64,000 nt of DNA from Glandiceps talaboti (taxonomy: Eukaryota > Hemichordata > Enteropneusta > Spengelidae): NCBI RefSeq assembly GCF_964340395.1, contig NC_135551.1, positions 5,642,963 through 5,706,962 of the forward strand. The letters are read 5' to 3'. Position 1 is the stretch's first letter. Each line of letters opens with the position of its first letter. Positions 1 to 13,007 of the stretch are shown piece after piece. Under the pieces are notes generated by a model. That model made no database searches, was not told the DNA's origin, and saw only the letters and a program-made list of their open reading frames with translations. Position numbers and translations under genes: made by a program.

Positions 1-939
1 CTACGGCTCGCTTCTTGGAAATCCACTGTAATTCGTAAGTGCTAAACATAGACTGGAAATCACCTAATTTTCAACCCTTTTAATCAAATACACCTACATG
101 ACCTAAACGAAAATGATTACCCTGCAACTTCTGCAGTAATTAGCATCCAACACACACTCGTCAAAATGTTCATTGTGTTGTTATGCTTTAAAAATTTAGA
201 CAAGGTATTGTGTATGGTTCGGAGTGTATGGCTTAACCGGTAATACGTACAGCTAAAATAGACAGTGTTCGCCATAAGACTACTTGTAACATTCACTATC
301 AAAGTGGATCATTTTACAAATCTATATGTTGTTGTTTTACTTGATTGATAACATTTTTACCGCTAAACACAGCATATGCATGGTTATTATTGAAGAGTTC
401 ATTGTAGTAAAAGGACTTGCCACAACGCTTAACAGACCACTGTATTTTTTTAATAGTGTCAGCGGCAAAATGAGCTCTGACTTGCGAGAATGAGGAACAT
501 TTAAAAAATATGAATAAAAGTCAATAACACTCTGTCTTCAATCACAATCCTGTTGTGTTCAGCAGTAAAAGTGTTCTACTCCAGCAAGTAAAACAACAAT
601 CTCAACTTGCCAAATAATAAGTTTTCATCATTAAATGTATTACAGTCTTTTGGTTAACACGCCATGTTTTGGCAGTATACTGTCCTAACTTTAGGATGTT
701 GTGACGGTTTGTATTCAGAGCTATTAAAATGTTCATTTTATAACATCTTAGCGAAATGCCATAAAAACGATCTTCTTGTCTCTATCTATATTCGAAGATC
801 TTCGAATCTTTAGAGATTAACTCTAAGATCTTCCAAGAGATCTTTTGGAATTCCTCATCTTAACACATTTCAGGCTACAAGTTCAAGTCCATAATTGAAT
901 CCACATACACAATATACTGGAGAACAATTTAAAAGAAAA
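1..939. other. Non-coding, no gene seen
   Basis: AT-rich sequence without a convincing exon, RNA gene or long repeat. Short open frames carry no recognisable domain and no splice context. Confidence 0.5.
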
Positions 940-1640
940 GAACATGGTGTACATTGGACTGTCCACTATATACAATGTATACAGTCCGACAATCTTGTGC
1001 TATGAACAAAGTCAAAGTTACTACAATGCACTCTAGTTTAAATACTTCTCGAAACAAACACGACACTAATTTAGGTTCTCACCTTCGCCATCAGCTGGAA
1101 TACCCTGCGTTGAAAACAGATCGAAAATTATATTTTTAAGATTTCACCTGGAGGGAACTTATGTCTAGTGTCTGTGTGAATGCGGAACAACGCAAAAAAG
1201 TCACCTTCTCATATAATATAGTATCACTTGAGATATGGACTTTGCTCCACGATCTCGAGCTTGTCATCCTGCCAGGGCCAGACATAGGTCATTGTTATAC
1301 ATAGTAGTGACGTCGATGTGGCGACATCGACCCTACTATATATTACAATGACCATTGAATGATTTGGCTAGGAAACGACCAGAATTTACGCCAGGGGTAG
1401 GGCAAGAGAAAAATACAAAGAGGGACCATGAAAATTCTGGTGTTTTGAAAAGGGGGGGGGGGCATGAAATATTATGCTCAAGGATATAACCTTATTTTTT
1501 CAGTTATAGATCAAGAAAACATTTATCAAACTGTATATTAAAGCACAACTCAGTGCTTCACGGGGCTTTCTCTTTTTGTGATGCGAATATTTGTAATTTA
1601 CTCAGTGAGTAAGAGAACATTGTAGACAGAGATAGTGTCA
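940..1640 (+). repeat. Dispersed repeat, copy 1
   Basis: The segment starting with the motif AGAACATGGTGTACATTG recurs, diverged but collinear, at about 21465-22130. The two copies share the ATATACAATGTATA stretch, a CGAAACAAACACGAC-like block, a homopolymer G run and the CAGTTATAGATCAAGAAA block. A further shared piece (cagtgcttcacggggctttctc) lies at 1552 and 22486. It is an interspersed repeat of unknown class, and no coding capacity is visible. Confidence 0.6.
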
Positions 1641-1785
1641 ATTCGTTCAATAAGTCTGGATAAACTGTGCCAATATCACCATTTGACACGTCTACCATGC
1701 ATTAGCTGAACCTATGACTACTATAGACTGAACTGCTGTCGATACTTTACCATGCTGGACAAATCAGACCTTATTGGTGGGGACA

Positions 1786-1952
1786 ACAGCTAAAATGATG
1801 TAAGCTTGGTGTTTCACTCATGGGACATTACAGCTAAAATGATGCAGGCTTGGTGTTTCACTCATGCGACATTACAGCTAAACTGATGTAGGTTTGGTGT
1901 TTCACTCATGTGACATTACAGCTAAAATGATGTAGGCTTGGTGTTTCACTCA
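1786..1952 (+). repeat. 44-bp tandem repeat, about 3.8 copies
   Basis: Units start with ACAGCTAAAATGATGTAGGC and end with GACATT, in about four near-identical direct copies. A partial copy in inverted orientation follows at 1979-2010, so transcript or single strand could fold back. Confidence 0.8.
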
Positions 1953-2057
1953 CACCAGTAATGATGGATGGATGAATGAAACATCAAGCCAACATCATTT
2001 AAGCTGTAAGCCGCGCTGTGATGACGACCTAGGACTTGTTTAGGGAGCCTTCATCAA

Positions 2058-2200
2058 TAATCACTAGGGGGAGGGCCGGAGGAATTCCAACCCGGTCTGT
2101 GGCACAAAATGTGACCCTCCCCCTAGTCAATTGTGCTAAAAAGTGACCCTCCCTCAATTTCCTTTCTCTAAAACACGACAGCCCCCCTCCCCGTTCATGT
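2058..2200 (-). repeat. Dispersed C/G-rich repeat, copy 1
   Basis: The reverse complement carries TTTAGAGAAAGGAA, then GAGGGAGGGTCAC and a TAGCACAA block. The same order occurs on the plus strand at 20570-20690 and 23095-23240, giving three copies of one dispersed element. Confidence 0.6.
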
Positions 2201-2237
2201 TTTTAAAATGAAAAACAACAACATTTTTTTTGACACC

Positions 2238-2305
2238 GCCTCCCTGTGGCATACTTTTCAGAGATTAGTAGTCAAGAAGTCTTGGGTTCGAATCCCACTA
2301 GAGGC
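2238..2305 (+). repeat. tRNA-like sequence (pseudo-tRNA or SINE head)
   Basis: The stretch ends in a perfect B-box-like GGGTTCGAATCCC with a four-pair T stem. The first five bases (GCCTC) can pair with GAGGC at the 3' end as an acceptor stem. The total length is short, and the D and anticodon arms do not form well. A decayed tRNA or the head of a tRNA-derived SINE fits better than a working tRNA. Confidence 0.35.
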
Positions 2306-2459
2306 AGGGAATTTTTCTGTAATTGTTTTCCACTATTACCACCACAGTGAGTTTGTCTTAGTATTAAATAAATGCCTGGTAATTAGATCTAATTGGCTGT
2401 GCTCAGTGAAGGCCAGAACTCCAAAAAACTAGATGAGCGCCAATACCCTGGCTCGACAT

Positions 2460-2720
2460 GAGTGCCACAGCGACACCAACGACTGACCTCTAGAGTTCTT
2501 TGCAAAATTTCGAGGTTGAGAGTTAGCAAAAGCAATATCGATATTTCCGACAACGAAGATGACACACAAGAAAAATCACCAGAAAAACATGAAAGTGAAG
2601 CAAACCTTGATAACTCGTGGTATCCTTTTCCAGACAAGTTGTTTTCTCTATTGTATTTACTATAGTGTAATTCTGGTCCTCGACCTAAGGCAAGATATCA
2701 TTTTGGCAGATTTGCATTAC
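2460..2720 (+). mobile_element. Possible transposon coding remnant
   Basis: A broken frame reads an acidic serine-rich stretch and then a WYPFPDKLFSLLYLL-like segment. A second frame continues after 2664. Such 'WxPFxxK..LLxLL' segments occur near the N-terminus of large animal transposon proteins, possibly KDZ-like, but this is from memory only. A host exon is less likely because the frame breaks within 200 bases. Confidence 0.25.
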
Positions 2721-3044
2721 ACAGTCATTTTCTCCAAACACTTGTCTTTTCGACCAATTTTTTTTTTTTTTAGGATTTGTCTCTCTCTTTTTAAAAACTT
2801 GACATTTAAATAGACGCTGCCGTTTATCCATTTAATTTCTTTCAAGGAAAGCATTGTTAAATTTCTGTCCACAGTCTCGTGACATACTAAATTTGATCTG
2901 GTTCATCCTTGCGGAAATCAGCATTGCAGGAATTCCATCTATGGATTCTGTTATGACTTTTACAGTTCCAGGTTTTGATGTGGACCTTATAGGCCAAGGT
3001 ATGAAGATATAAATAAAACATTTATAAACGAAACACAGACACAC

Positions 3045-3116
3045 ACATATACATACGTACGTACGTACGTACACATACATACATACATACATACATACAT
3101 ACATACATACATACAC

Positions 3117-3182
<66 letters not shown>

Positions 3183-3238
3183 TCTCTCTCTCAGACAGAC
3201 AGACAGACAGACAGACACACACACACACACACACACAC
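3045..3238 (+). repeat. Compound microsatellite (GTAC/ACAT/CAGA/CA)n
   Basis: Consecutive runs of GTAC, ATAC, ACAG and CA units are interrupted by a short CT run. Open frames through it read cysteine/valine/serine repeats and are artefacts of the repeat. Confidence 0.95.
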
Positions 3239-3659
3239 TCACACACAGACGGCCAGATACCACACCATGCCTATAGCACTACTGAACCTTATCATCAGTT
3301 CAGTTGTGCTAATAATTGAATAAAATAAATGAAATCCCGACCTACATACCATATTCTCTGACGCCATATTATCGGAGACACACACTTATTTTATTTCGCC
3401 TTAATTATAAATGCCAAAATATGTTGCTTGTCTTGTAGTTTTAATGAATAACAACTATGAGAGTGTTCAGACAAAAGTGAAATATGGCATTCAACATAAC
3501 AGACAGTGTACTATTTCTACATAGCTGCCCAAAGTAGAATCTATGTTATAAAACGTTAATTTACTCAAATTCCATAACTGACAGATGAATCTAAGTAATC
3601 GGTAAACTCCTTAGGGGTGAGATCAATAGTTCAATGTAAGAAGACATAAAAAAAACTGG

Positions 3660-4040
3660 GCCATTGTACTTCTCATCCTGCAAAATCGATTTTACTTTGA
3701 ATTACTGTTTGTATCCCTAAATGCAAACATTTCTTTTAAAATATTGTCAAATTGACAAATAGAAGTATTTTTGCTATAGTAAATGCATGGCACTAAAATA
3801 AAGTAAAGTGTCAACAAAAGAATATTTTGTATTCATAGCACTACATACTACTACATACTGATTTGAAATTGATTGTGCTGTCCAGCACATTTTTCAATTT
3901 TGGCCAATTTAGTTAGAAGGGGGGTGAGGGTGGGGTGGGGGTCTGATGAGGCCTAACTGAAAGAATTTTAGTTTGTTTAATATCCTATATTGAACTATTG
4001 ATGCTGCCCCTCATATATGACTTTTTATGTCTAGAAAAAA
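3660..4040 (+). repeat. Dispersed repeat, inverted partner at 14.33-14.76 kb
   Basis: Blocks here (TACTACATACTGATTTG, the GGGGTGAGGGTGGGGTGGGG run, a TTAGTTAG motif) reappear in reverse complement at 14330-14680. A following block, ATTGAACTATTGAT plus CTTGCCCC-like, is direct in both places. This suggests nested insertions of two elements. Confidence 0.5.
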
Positions 4041-4434
4041 TATCATAAAATGAACTCTTACCATAAAATATTCTCTGTGTTAGACATGTTTGACAGCTAT
4101 ATTTTGTCTGAGTTACAGGATAGATTCGTGTAGTATTGGTGCCTTCCTACATACTGGATGTGAAACTGGAATCTACTGTATTACAGATTGGTCTTACGCA
4201 GTAGTTTAAGTACCACAGTAATGAAAAACCAGATATGTTTTAATTACTCTAAATTAAACCAATCCATGTAGCTATTTCCATAATATTTAACATAAATTTG
4301 TATTCGTTGATATCAGTGGTGTTACGTGTAAATGATGCAAGCCTGGTCTGGTCAATACAGAAACAAGGCTAGTCTGATTAATACTTATAAATAAACAATG
4401 TCACAGATATATGGCTGAAATGTAGATCGGTGTA

Positions 4435-4585
<151 letters not shown>

Positions 4586-4604
4586 TAACATGCAGATGAG
4601 TTAA

Positions 4605-5650
4605 TAATAACAGATATATATAGCTAACATGTAGATCAGTAAATGACAGATATATAGCTAATATGTAGACCAGTAAATGACAGATATATAGCTAACATGT
4701 AGATCAGTAAATGACAGATATATAGCTAATATGTAGACCAGTAAATGACAGATATATAGCTAATATGTAGACCAGTAAATGACAGATATATAGCTAATAT
4801 GTAGACCAGTAAATGACAGATATATAGCTAATATGTAGATCAGTAAATGACAGATATATAGCTAATATGTAGACCAGTAAATGACAGATATATAGCTAAC
4901 ATGCAGATCAGTAAATGACAGATATATAGCTAACATGCAGATCAGTAAATGACAGATATATAGCTAACATGTAGATCAGTAAATGACAGATATATAGCTA
5001 ACATGTAGTTCAGTAAATGACAGATATATAGCTAACATGTAGATCAGTAAATGACAGATATATAGCTAATATGTAGATCAGTAAATGACAGATATATAGC
5101 TAATATGTAGACCAGTAAATGACAGATATATAGCTAACATGCAGATCAGTAAATGACAGATATATAGCTAACATGCAGATCAGTAAATGACAGATATATA
5201 GCTAACATGTAGATCAGTAAATGACAGATATATAGCTAACATGTAGTTCAGTAAATGACAGATATATAGCTAACATGTAGATCAGTAAATGACAGATATA
5301 TAGCTAACATGTAGATCAGTAAATGACAGATATATAGCTAACATGTAGATCAGTAAATGACAGATATATAGCTAACATATAGATCAGTAAATGACAGATA
5401 TATAGCTAACATATAGATCAGTAAATGACAGATATATAGCTAACATTTAGATCAGTATATGACAGATATATAACTAATATGTAGACCAGTAAATGACAGA
5501 TATATAGCTATAATGTAGATCAGTAAATGACATATATATAGCTAACATGTACATCAGTAAATGACAGATATACAGCTAACATGTAGATTAGTAAATGACA
5601 GATATATAGCTAACATGTAGTTCAGTAAATAACACATATATAGTTAACAA
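4605..5650 (+). repeat. 34-bp minisatellite, about 30 copies
   Basis: The unit is ACAGATATATAGCTAACATG plus TAGATCAGTAAATG. Variants recur in runs: AATATG versus AACATG, GACC versus GATC, TAGTTC and CATGCAG. This points to higher-order turnover by unequal exchange. There are no unique spacers, so it is not CRISPR-like. The edge copies are the most diverged, as expected for an array that homogenises at the centre. Confidence 0.95.
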
Positions 5651-6654
5651 GTGTTTATACCTAGGATACAAATCGGTTGAGAAGTGCGTAGAGGTTGTTG
5701 ACGAAATGAAATTAAAGGCAAACAACGCAACGCATGCTATGTTTGCTTCTAAACACAAATGACCCTTTTTATCACTTGAGTGAAATTAATTAAGACCTAT
5801 GATGGTTTATCACGATGACATATCCATATCCACAGAGGGGAAATAAGGGAATTGGCCGTGGGGACTTTTAAACTGTGAAGAGCCCCATACTCGTATATAG
5901 CTTGAGGTACCGTTAGGAATCTTACAGTCGAACACCGAAGGGATTTGGGAGACCTATACATATATATGGTTAATTCAATTGATAGAATATGGTAATGCAG
6001 GACACCTTAACATCGATCATGAAAGTGACAACGAGATATGCAATTGAAGCTAGTGTTTTTTTCTTCTATCTTTTACAATATGGATGGGAACAGACTCCAT
6101 TGCCAGACGTCTAGTGTTGTCGGTAATACGGTGCATACGTTGAATACTTGGGTAGGGACTTATTCAGAAGCCTGAATAAAGAAAAACACTACTGAATTGA
6201 TGTTAGTGAAAAACTATTATGATTATAATAATGGAACACGATGGAAGATTTCTAAAATTACTCTTAAAGGCTATTTAGTGGTTACCCTGGTTAAAGCACC
6301 AGTATGATTTCCTTGAGATGCAGAAAAATCAGGCTATGAGAGAATGAATGAATAGTGTGGGAATTATAAAACGGGAATTATAAAAATCATTTTAGTAACA
6401 AATTGGAGGTGAATATGTGCAAATGCCGTAACCTGTTAAATGTCAACAACAACAAAAACAGAAATAAACAAACAAAAACTCCGGGTTACTGTAATATCGA
6501 AGTTACGGGTGATAAGGCTGTAATATTAACAATATTTCATCTGATACTAGCATGATGTGATGCATAACATCGATAATAAAGAATATGTTGCGTGATGCAA
6601 CATAGAACAACTGTGATGTCATTTCAGTACGAACCTTCACCCAATACATGCAAC
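5651..6654. other. Downstream region of the GPCR gene
   Basis: No further exon is recognisable. This is the 3' flank or UTR of the minus-strand receptor gene. I saw no convincing polyadenylation signal on the minus strand here. Confidence 0.4.
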
Positions 6655-9600
6655 TTATGATTGTTGTGTACTGTCTGAAGAATTTGCCTGACGGCATGGA
6701 CACTTGCACGTCTTGAATAAAGCAAACATGGACAGATATAGTCCTTGCAAGGAACAAAGAATAACGATAAAATAAGAAAACGCCCCGTCTTCAACAAACA
6801 CTTCAACGACACCTACAATCCAGATCAAACCAAGATAAATGGACATTCCAACAGCAGTACGGACGTGGTCTTTTATCCAGCCCACATTACCAGTACTAGG
6901 TGTGATAGCACTATTGGTCACCTTCTTATGCTTCATTACCTTGTAGTTAGACACAATCAATGATATGATGTTAAAGATCATAATCAAACTCACTGGACCA
7001 ATAAACAGAATCAGCCAGGCAACTGGGTTGCCAATCCAACAGGCATCACCCACTCCATAACCAATCATTACACTAGTAAAATTGTCAACAATCGCAGCAA
7101 TGGTGACAATCACAGCTGGTACAAGCCAACCTATGATGCAATATCCAAAAAGTCGTTTTCCCTCATGTACTGACGACCCGTCCGACAACGTATTCCCTCT
7201 CCCAACTGTTAACAGTATATCTAGATCTAGGATACCAATCCAGAAGAAAGACGTCAGCCAAGAATAATGTAAGAAAACAGCTGTTATCTCACAAACCAGA
7301 GCATACGCAGTAGCCCATAATGTGAACAACGCTAGTATCTGAGCTAGGAGGATGGAGACACTAAGATTGAATATCAACTTTGCTGGCAGTTTGATCAGAT
7401 TAGGACGAATGCAATAAGATACTATTGTCGCGATAAGCGCAAGTATTGATACACAAAGGCATGCCAATGTCAGCCATGTTAGAATGGCATCGTGATTAGA
7501 CGTAGAGACAGACTTGACATGTATGGCGTATGCTAAACATACCCATACCGTATCTGCTTTGGAGGAAACAAATTTGTTGGTTTGTGAATATCGCCCATTA
7601 TGATAAAATTGTAACGACGCCTCTACACTTTCTACATCAGCTATGTCTAATTCAATGATATTATCAACATCGCAAGACAAGACGTATCCAGCCATTGATC
7701 GTTCATTGCCACAATATTCCATCACACAGGTTGGCTTTCCTAAATTGCCACTCTCTTTGTTAATATCAAGACTGAGTTTTGTATCATTTTCAGAATCCAG
7801 CAGTTGGCATGTATATGTGTTCCAATGTAGGCTGTTACTTGTGTTAGAAATCTTATCATTTCTTGAAATATTCATTGTTTGAATTGGAAACACCAAGTCA
7901 GAAAATGCCAGTATCTTACCTATTGTAATTTCACTTCGACATTCAGTACTATACTCTGAATTACTTAACGAGAATGAAAGCAAACGAATAAACAAGTCTC
8001 CAAGATGAATGTTCCGGTTCTCGTATAAACCAGATATACCAGCATAATTAATTTTGTTGAACATGATACGTACACTAGCGAACTTGGATAGGGTTTGGCT
8101 AACTTTGTCACATGGTGACGAACTGTTATCATTTATAGTAAATGTAACGTTGACAACACTGTCTAAAGTGAGATTTCGTGAAACATATATCGCCATGTCT
8201 GTAAGACGACCGATCACACCTTCCTGATCACCGAATAAAGCACTGCAATCAGTGTAGTTGATAAGTTGGGACTGAATGGATACAGTCAGTGAGATTTCAA
8301 GAGTGTAAACTAATGGAAACGAACCATTGGTTCGGTTATATAAATTCGAGGTTTGTATCTGAAAACTATTTAAGTCTACACAAACAGGGTTATTTAAATC
8401 TACAACGATATTTCCAGGGGAACACGTAGCATTATGTTTGAAGGAAAGGCGTATGTGGGGATAGAAGGAATGATCTACTCTCACCGTATCATTTGTGGAC
8501 GGATTGAAATCAAACAGTATCTGCACGCCAAACCCGTTTATGTTAATATATAAAAAGGATCCACAGAATGGTAGGTTGTTATGAGCTAAAAAAATAGTAT
8601 TACAATAGGCACAGAACAAGTTTTTGAAATTGTACCTGAATACGGATTGGACTTCATTTATATTAACAATACCCATATTACTATATATGCACTTGTTAAC
8701 TACATAAGTATCATTTATGTCACAGTCAGAAATGACATTTACGCAATAACGAATGTCCTTTTCTTGGTCCGTTGGAGGTATATACTGGAGTGTGCAGTGT
8801 CTGTACCCGACGTCCTTAATGATGTCCAATGCCTCTTTAAAGTTTTCGCTGGTGGTCATAGACAAATCTTGCATGTTGATCGCTGATGGCAAGCAAGAAA
8901 GCTTGGTAAGCCAAAATTCTAAATCCATGACGTTGGCACCATTACAGACAGCACAGTATATGTTGTTATATACTATTCCATTAGATGCCGTTACTGGATT
9001 CGTATCAACTGAAAATTAGATAAGTAAAATGTGGTTGTTAGCGGAATGTCAATTTGTCAACTTGTACAATAGGGAGAGGGCAAGATTTACGCAAAGTGTA
9101 AAAGACTCTGAGAGAAGGAGACTGAGACGAAAATGAAACACACTTCGTGTTGTGAAGTAGGAAGGGCTTCAAAAGGTGCTTTGGAATGTTTGGCTCTTCT
9201 TGTGTAGCTCTTTGAACCAACTTAAAGCCTAGGAACTGTCCTTTATCGTATACACAATTCAAGTTAAACCAAAGACAACGCCCGTAAGGGACCGATCAGT
9301 TTCTTCGACCGGGGGGGGGGGTGGTGGATTGGTAGGGCTTGGTCACCCTGTTTTTGAAATTGGCAGTAGGGGGTCATCCTGTTTTGAAAATTTTGGATAG
9401 GGGGCCATATTGTGTTTTGGGTTTTGATGGAAGAAAAATACATTTCTATAGTGGCATGACCTTGTCTGAACTGTGGTATTCGTTCTTGCCCCTGTTTCTT
9501 ACCTACATTTTTTTAATTACTTCACCTGGAGTGACGCTCAAACATATACATATACCTGTATTACCTACCACAGTAGTTACAGAACATGTCATGTAAACAT

Positions 9601-12600
9601 TCTACTGTTTCACAATCAGTGGCCAATGCATCCACTTTGGGGGAAAAGTTAAAAGTTCGGCAATGGAAATCTTCATAGATACTTTATAAAAAGAACTTAA
9701 TCTATTTTTTTCTATTCTTCAGTGTGAAGGGATTCATACGCATTGTGTGCTTTTTGCAAATCATATCTCATCAGATTCTAATTTCTATTCTACAATAGTT
9801 GGTAATCGTACCTAAAGATCTCTAACATACCAGTGACTTTACTCTATCTTCAAAGTACTAGCAATGCCACCATACCAATGTTATGGATACTACGTGGCCC
9901 ATTTTTATGTGTCATGCTTAACCCATTTAAAACTTCATTTAACTTTAGCATTTCGAAGCTATGAAATATTACATTAAAGGCTATGAATAACCTAACAATT
10001 GCCTTAATTCAGCCGGAAAACTCTCCAGATCTGCTGGAGGAGATCCCCGTAGGACCCCTCAACCCCAGAGGTCACGTGCAGTCAACCATCAGATGCACCA
10101 ACCCTTTACTGTCATAATGGTATTAAACTTTTCTTAAATACGTTAACCCTATGTATAAAGATTAATCGCTAATTTTAGATGATGCTGTAAATTATTGCCA
10201 AGATAGTCTAACAATTGCCTTAAAAGACTCTTAAAGTATTATAAAAGAAACTCTCCCCTACCACTGGTATAGTCATCAGATATGCTGACCTTTACTATAA
10301 TGATACCATTTAGCTTTTTAAGGACATACGTCAATACTATGTAAGATTATAGTTTCTGATACTTGATGATGCTGTGTTGATAAGCTTGAAAGTTTTTGTC
10401 TGAAAGGCTCTGAATAGTCTAAAACCTTTACAGTAAAAACCTCCAGAGCTTTTAGGGGAACGCCTAGGACCCCCTCCATCCCAAGAGGTGCACATATCCC
10501 AGTCTTAAGGTCTTCCCCTACCTCTTACTGTCAAGATGTTATCAAACTTTCTCTCTTGTTTAAAGCTTGGAAATTATTAAGTGCCCGAATAGCCTAAAAA
10601 TTGACTTTAAGTTTCAAAAACCTCCAGAGCTTCTAGGACCACCAACCCCTCCCCCACTAATGAAAGGGGTACATATTCCCATCTCAGGCTTTCCCCTACC
10701 TTTCACTATCAAGATGCTACTAAACTCCTTTTGAAATATATTTACCCTGTGTATTTGCTAATTTGCTATCGTATAAAGCATTTGAAAAACATAGTCAAGC
10801 GATCTACTCTGAGTCACGATCAAATACCTGTCATATAAATATGATATATATGTGGGGTCATCATGTTTTGGAATTAAGTGATGGGAGGGGGGTCAGATTG
10901 TTTTCGGTTTTACAAAGAGAGGAGTTAGTGACTCTTCGTTGGCCAAATCGAAAATTCCGCCACCACCACCCCCACCCCCACCTGGAGAATCTGATCGGTC
11001 CCTAAGTTACATAGAAATATCAACTATAATTCCTTGAGGAAGACAAAGAAAATTTACGTTAAGTTTGAATTTCTAATACATTGTACTTTCACTCTCTAGG
11101 CAATTGCATTGACCCCCCCCCCCCTCCCGTAAAGTTAGTTTCCTCTTAAAGTGGCCATATGGATTAGAATTTTAGTACTTAATTTTGATTTCTACACGAT
11201 AAAACAACTTAACTACTTTAAAGAACACCTTGTGAATTTAAGGTTTTCAATAGAAACATAATTTTTAAACAAGATAGAATGTGTCGGTTTCATTAACGTT
11301 CACTCATTGGTCATGAGTAAATATCAATCTTAGGCGGAAGTGACGCACGAGGATAGAGGCAACTTCCGATATATACTTCTAACGACAGGAATTGACGAAA
11401 ATCGTATGGTAAGTATAGCAGTTCTCTTACGGGTGTAACAAGAGATTTGGCAAAGTGTCAGAAAAACAGTTTTTTTTTTTTTTTTTGAAGATTCCCAACA
11501 CCGTAAAAAAACACGACCTAGCATGTGATGGCTTTGCACTATTGATGTATAGTGTACTGTTTCCAATTTTAAGTTTGGTAAGAACAAAGTAATAAGTGAA
11601 GATCATTTTGAACCAGACGATATTTGACACGTGAACTACTGAAATGCCTCCAGAAAAGACAGTTATTGAAGAGATGGGTGTTACTTATGGACACTAGAAG
11701 TCTATATGATACAGAATCAGACAAAAGACTACAACAGGAAAAACGTGGTGCTAGGGATATAAGTTTCTATATTAAAGACAGAAAGTCTTTCATACGCCTA
11801 CACAGTTTCCGAGCCGTGTACTCGAATTGCCTACACATATACCTGATCCATTCAATAACACCATAGAACACCAAGTTACAACAGCATCCAACAAGTCCTT
11901 GTTTGTATCTCAATAATTTTTTTAAGAGGTTGTAAAATGTTTCTTGTATTACGTACAAATACCAAACCTTTTACACTCTCTTTAACTTTGTGTAATGTAT
12001 TAAGTTACAAACACGGACTTGATCACTGCTTTTGTTTTTTTAGAATAGTTTCTGCACTTGCAGCACAACAATGTATCTTTTATCTCATACTCTGAAAACC
12101 ATTTTCTTCTGTCTTGAGTTGTTCAGCAATTTCTTTCCCTACTTTTGGCCGACAAACGCTTTTTTACCTTCAGCCCCCCCCCTTCAGAAATCAAATGGTG
12201 TACGCCTTAGACAAGTGTAACGGTTGGCTTTCTATACTCTTTTGTTGATTAGAATCATTAATACAGCTGAAACCAGTTTAGTAACCTTAAACACAATATC
12301 GCTTTGCTAAGAAACAACTTACTAATTTTACAATTCTAAAACATAAAAATGTCTTACCTCTGTACATGTTGTTGATACGACTTTCACATTTCTGTCGAAC
12401 GTCATCACTTTGCCATGTGGCAGGACAGCCATGGGTTACCCACGCACCATAGTCGGAGTTATCTATAAGTTTACAAACCGTATTTGTTGTTTCGATGTCT
12501 GCGTAACTTGGTTCATTACTGTCCACGTGTACTATTTGTCCCAAGGCTTCGGACCGTTGTCGAATAGACGTCTCCATACTAGCATGGTGTGGACAAGCAT

Positions 12601-12898
12601 CGTTGTAGTCATGGCAACAATCTCCATAGATTGCACACATCTCATCACAGTTGCATGCAAATCCCTGAAGCATTGGGAACCGAGATGCAAACCACCCACA
12701 TTTACCAGCATTGCCAACACTGCTGAAGCAACTATCGAAAAAGTTTGTGTCATTGCATTGTAGTAGTTGGCGACGATCGAATGACGGGGAAGTAGAGGTG
12801 ATGTTTTCAATTGGAGAAGTCGATGCCGTCTTAAGGTACATGCAATAACAGTAGATGGAAATGGTCCAACATAAGAGCCTAAATACAATTCTAGCCAT
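6655..12898 (-). CDS. Somatomedin-B domain, Methuselah-like GPCR
   Basis: Two coding exons, 12898-12358 and 9008-6655, join in phase 1 to give 964 aa. Splice sites are GTAAGA at 12357 and TTTTCAG before 9008. The start at 12898 (context GAAATGG) opens a signal peptide (about residues 1-25). A somatomedin-B domain follows (C48-C102, core CNCDEMC...DCCHDY). Then come the family's 'NNIYCAVCNG' Cys motif (about 196-204), a large N-glycosylated ectodomain and seven helices (about 688-948). Cysteines at 753 and 837 can form the conserved TM3-ECL2 disulphide. No clear GPS cleavage site is visible. The layout matches invertebrate Methuselah-type class B-like receptors; the ligand is unknown. The 5' UTR probably has its own exon, since CAATTTCAG precedes the start and a possible donor lies near 13690. 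Confidence 0.88.
9287..11003. mobile_element. TIR element with a tandem core, in the GPCR intron
   Basis: The ends are exact 13-bp inverted repeats, AGGGACCGATCAG at 9287-9299 and its complement at 10991-11003. Both are followed inward by G/C-rich subterminal tracts. The core (about 9980-10760) holds four diverged direct copies of a 170-220 bp unit. Each starts near a GAATAGCCTAA-like motif (9984, 10202, 10412, 10586), and most contain a CCTCCAGAGCTT-like block. No transposase frame is seen, so it is non-autonomous. No clear target-site duplication is visible. Confidence 0.6.
11010..12290. other. Remainder of the GPCR intron
   Basis: Homopolymer C and T runs and AT-rich unique-looking sequence. 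Open frames here lack domains and splice context. Confidence 0.4.
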
Positions 12899-13007
12899 TT
12901 CGTCCTGCTGAAATTGAAACAAAACGTAAACATCAGTAACTGCACTGTATGTACATAATTCTAGATACGTTCAAATATATTCAGCATATACATAATATTG
13001 ATGTCAT

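Noticed and set aside
1320-1345. Operon, ribosome binding sites or bacterial promoters
   Set aside because: Genes are split by spliceosomal introns; prokaryotic signals do not apply anywhere in the window.
2238-2305. Functional tRNA gene
   Set aside because: Good B box and T stem, but too short, with a mispaired inner acceptor stem and no clear anticodon arm.
2832-3263. Ser/Val/Cys-rich protein on the minus strand
   Set aside because: The frame is kept open by the ACAG/ACAT microsatellite; the peptide is only repeat.
4605-5650. CRISPR-like regular array
   Set aside because: The period is regular but the whole 34-bp unit repeats with no unique spacers, and the context is a eukaryotic genome.
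12410-12945. Open frames overlapping the SMB exon in other frames
   Set aside because: Shadows of the real exon, which has a signal peptide, SMB cysteines and a phased splice donor.
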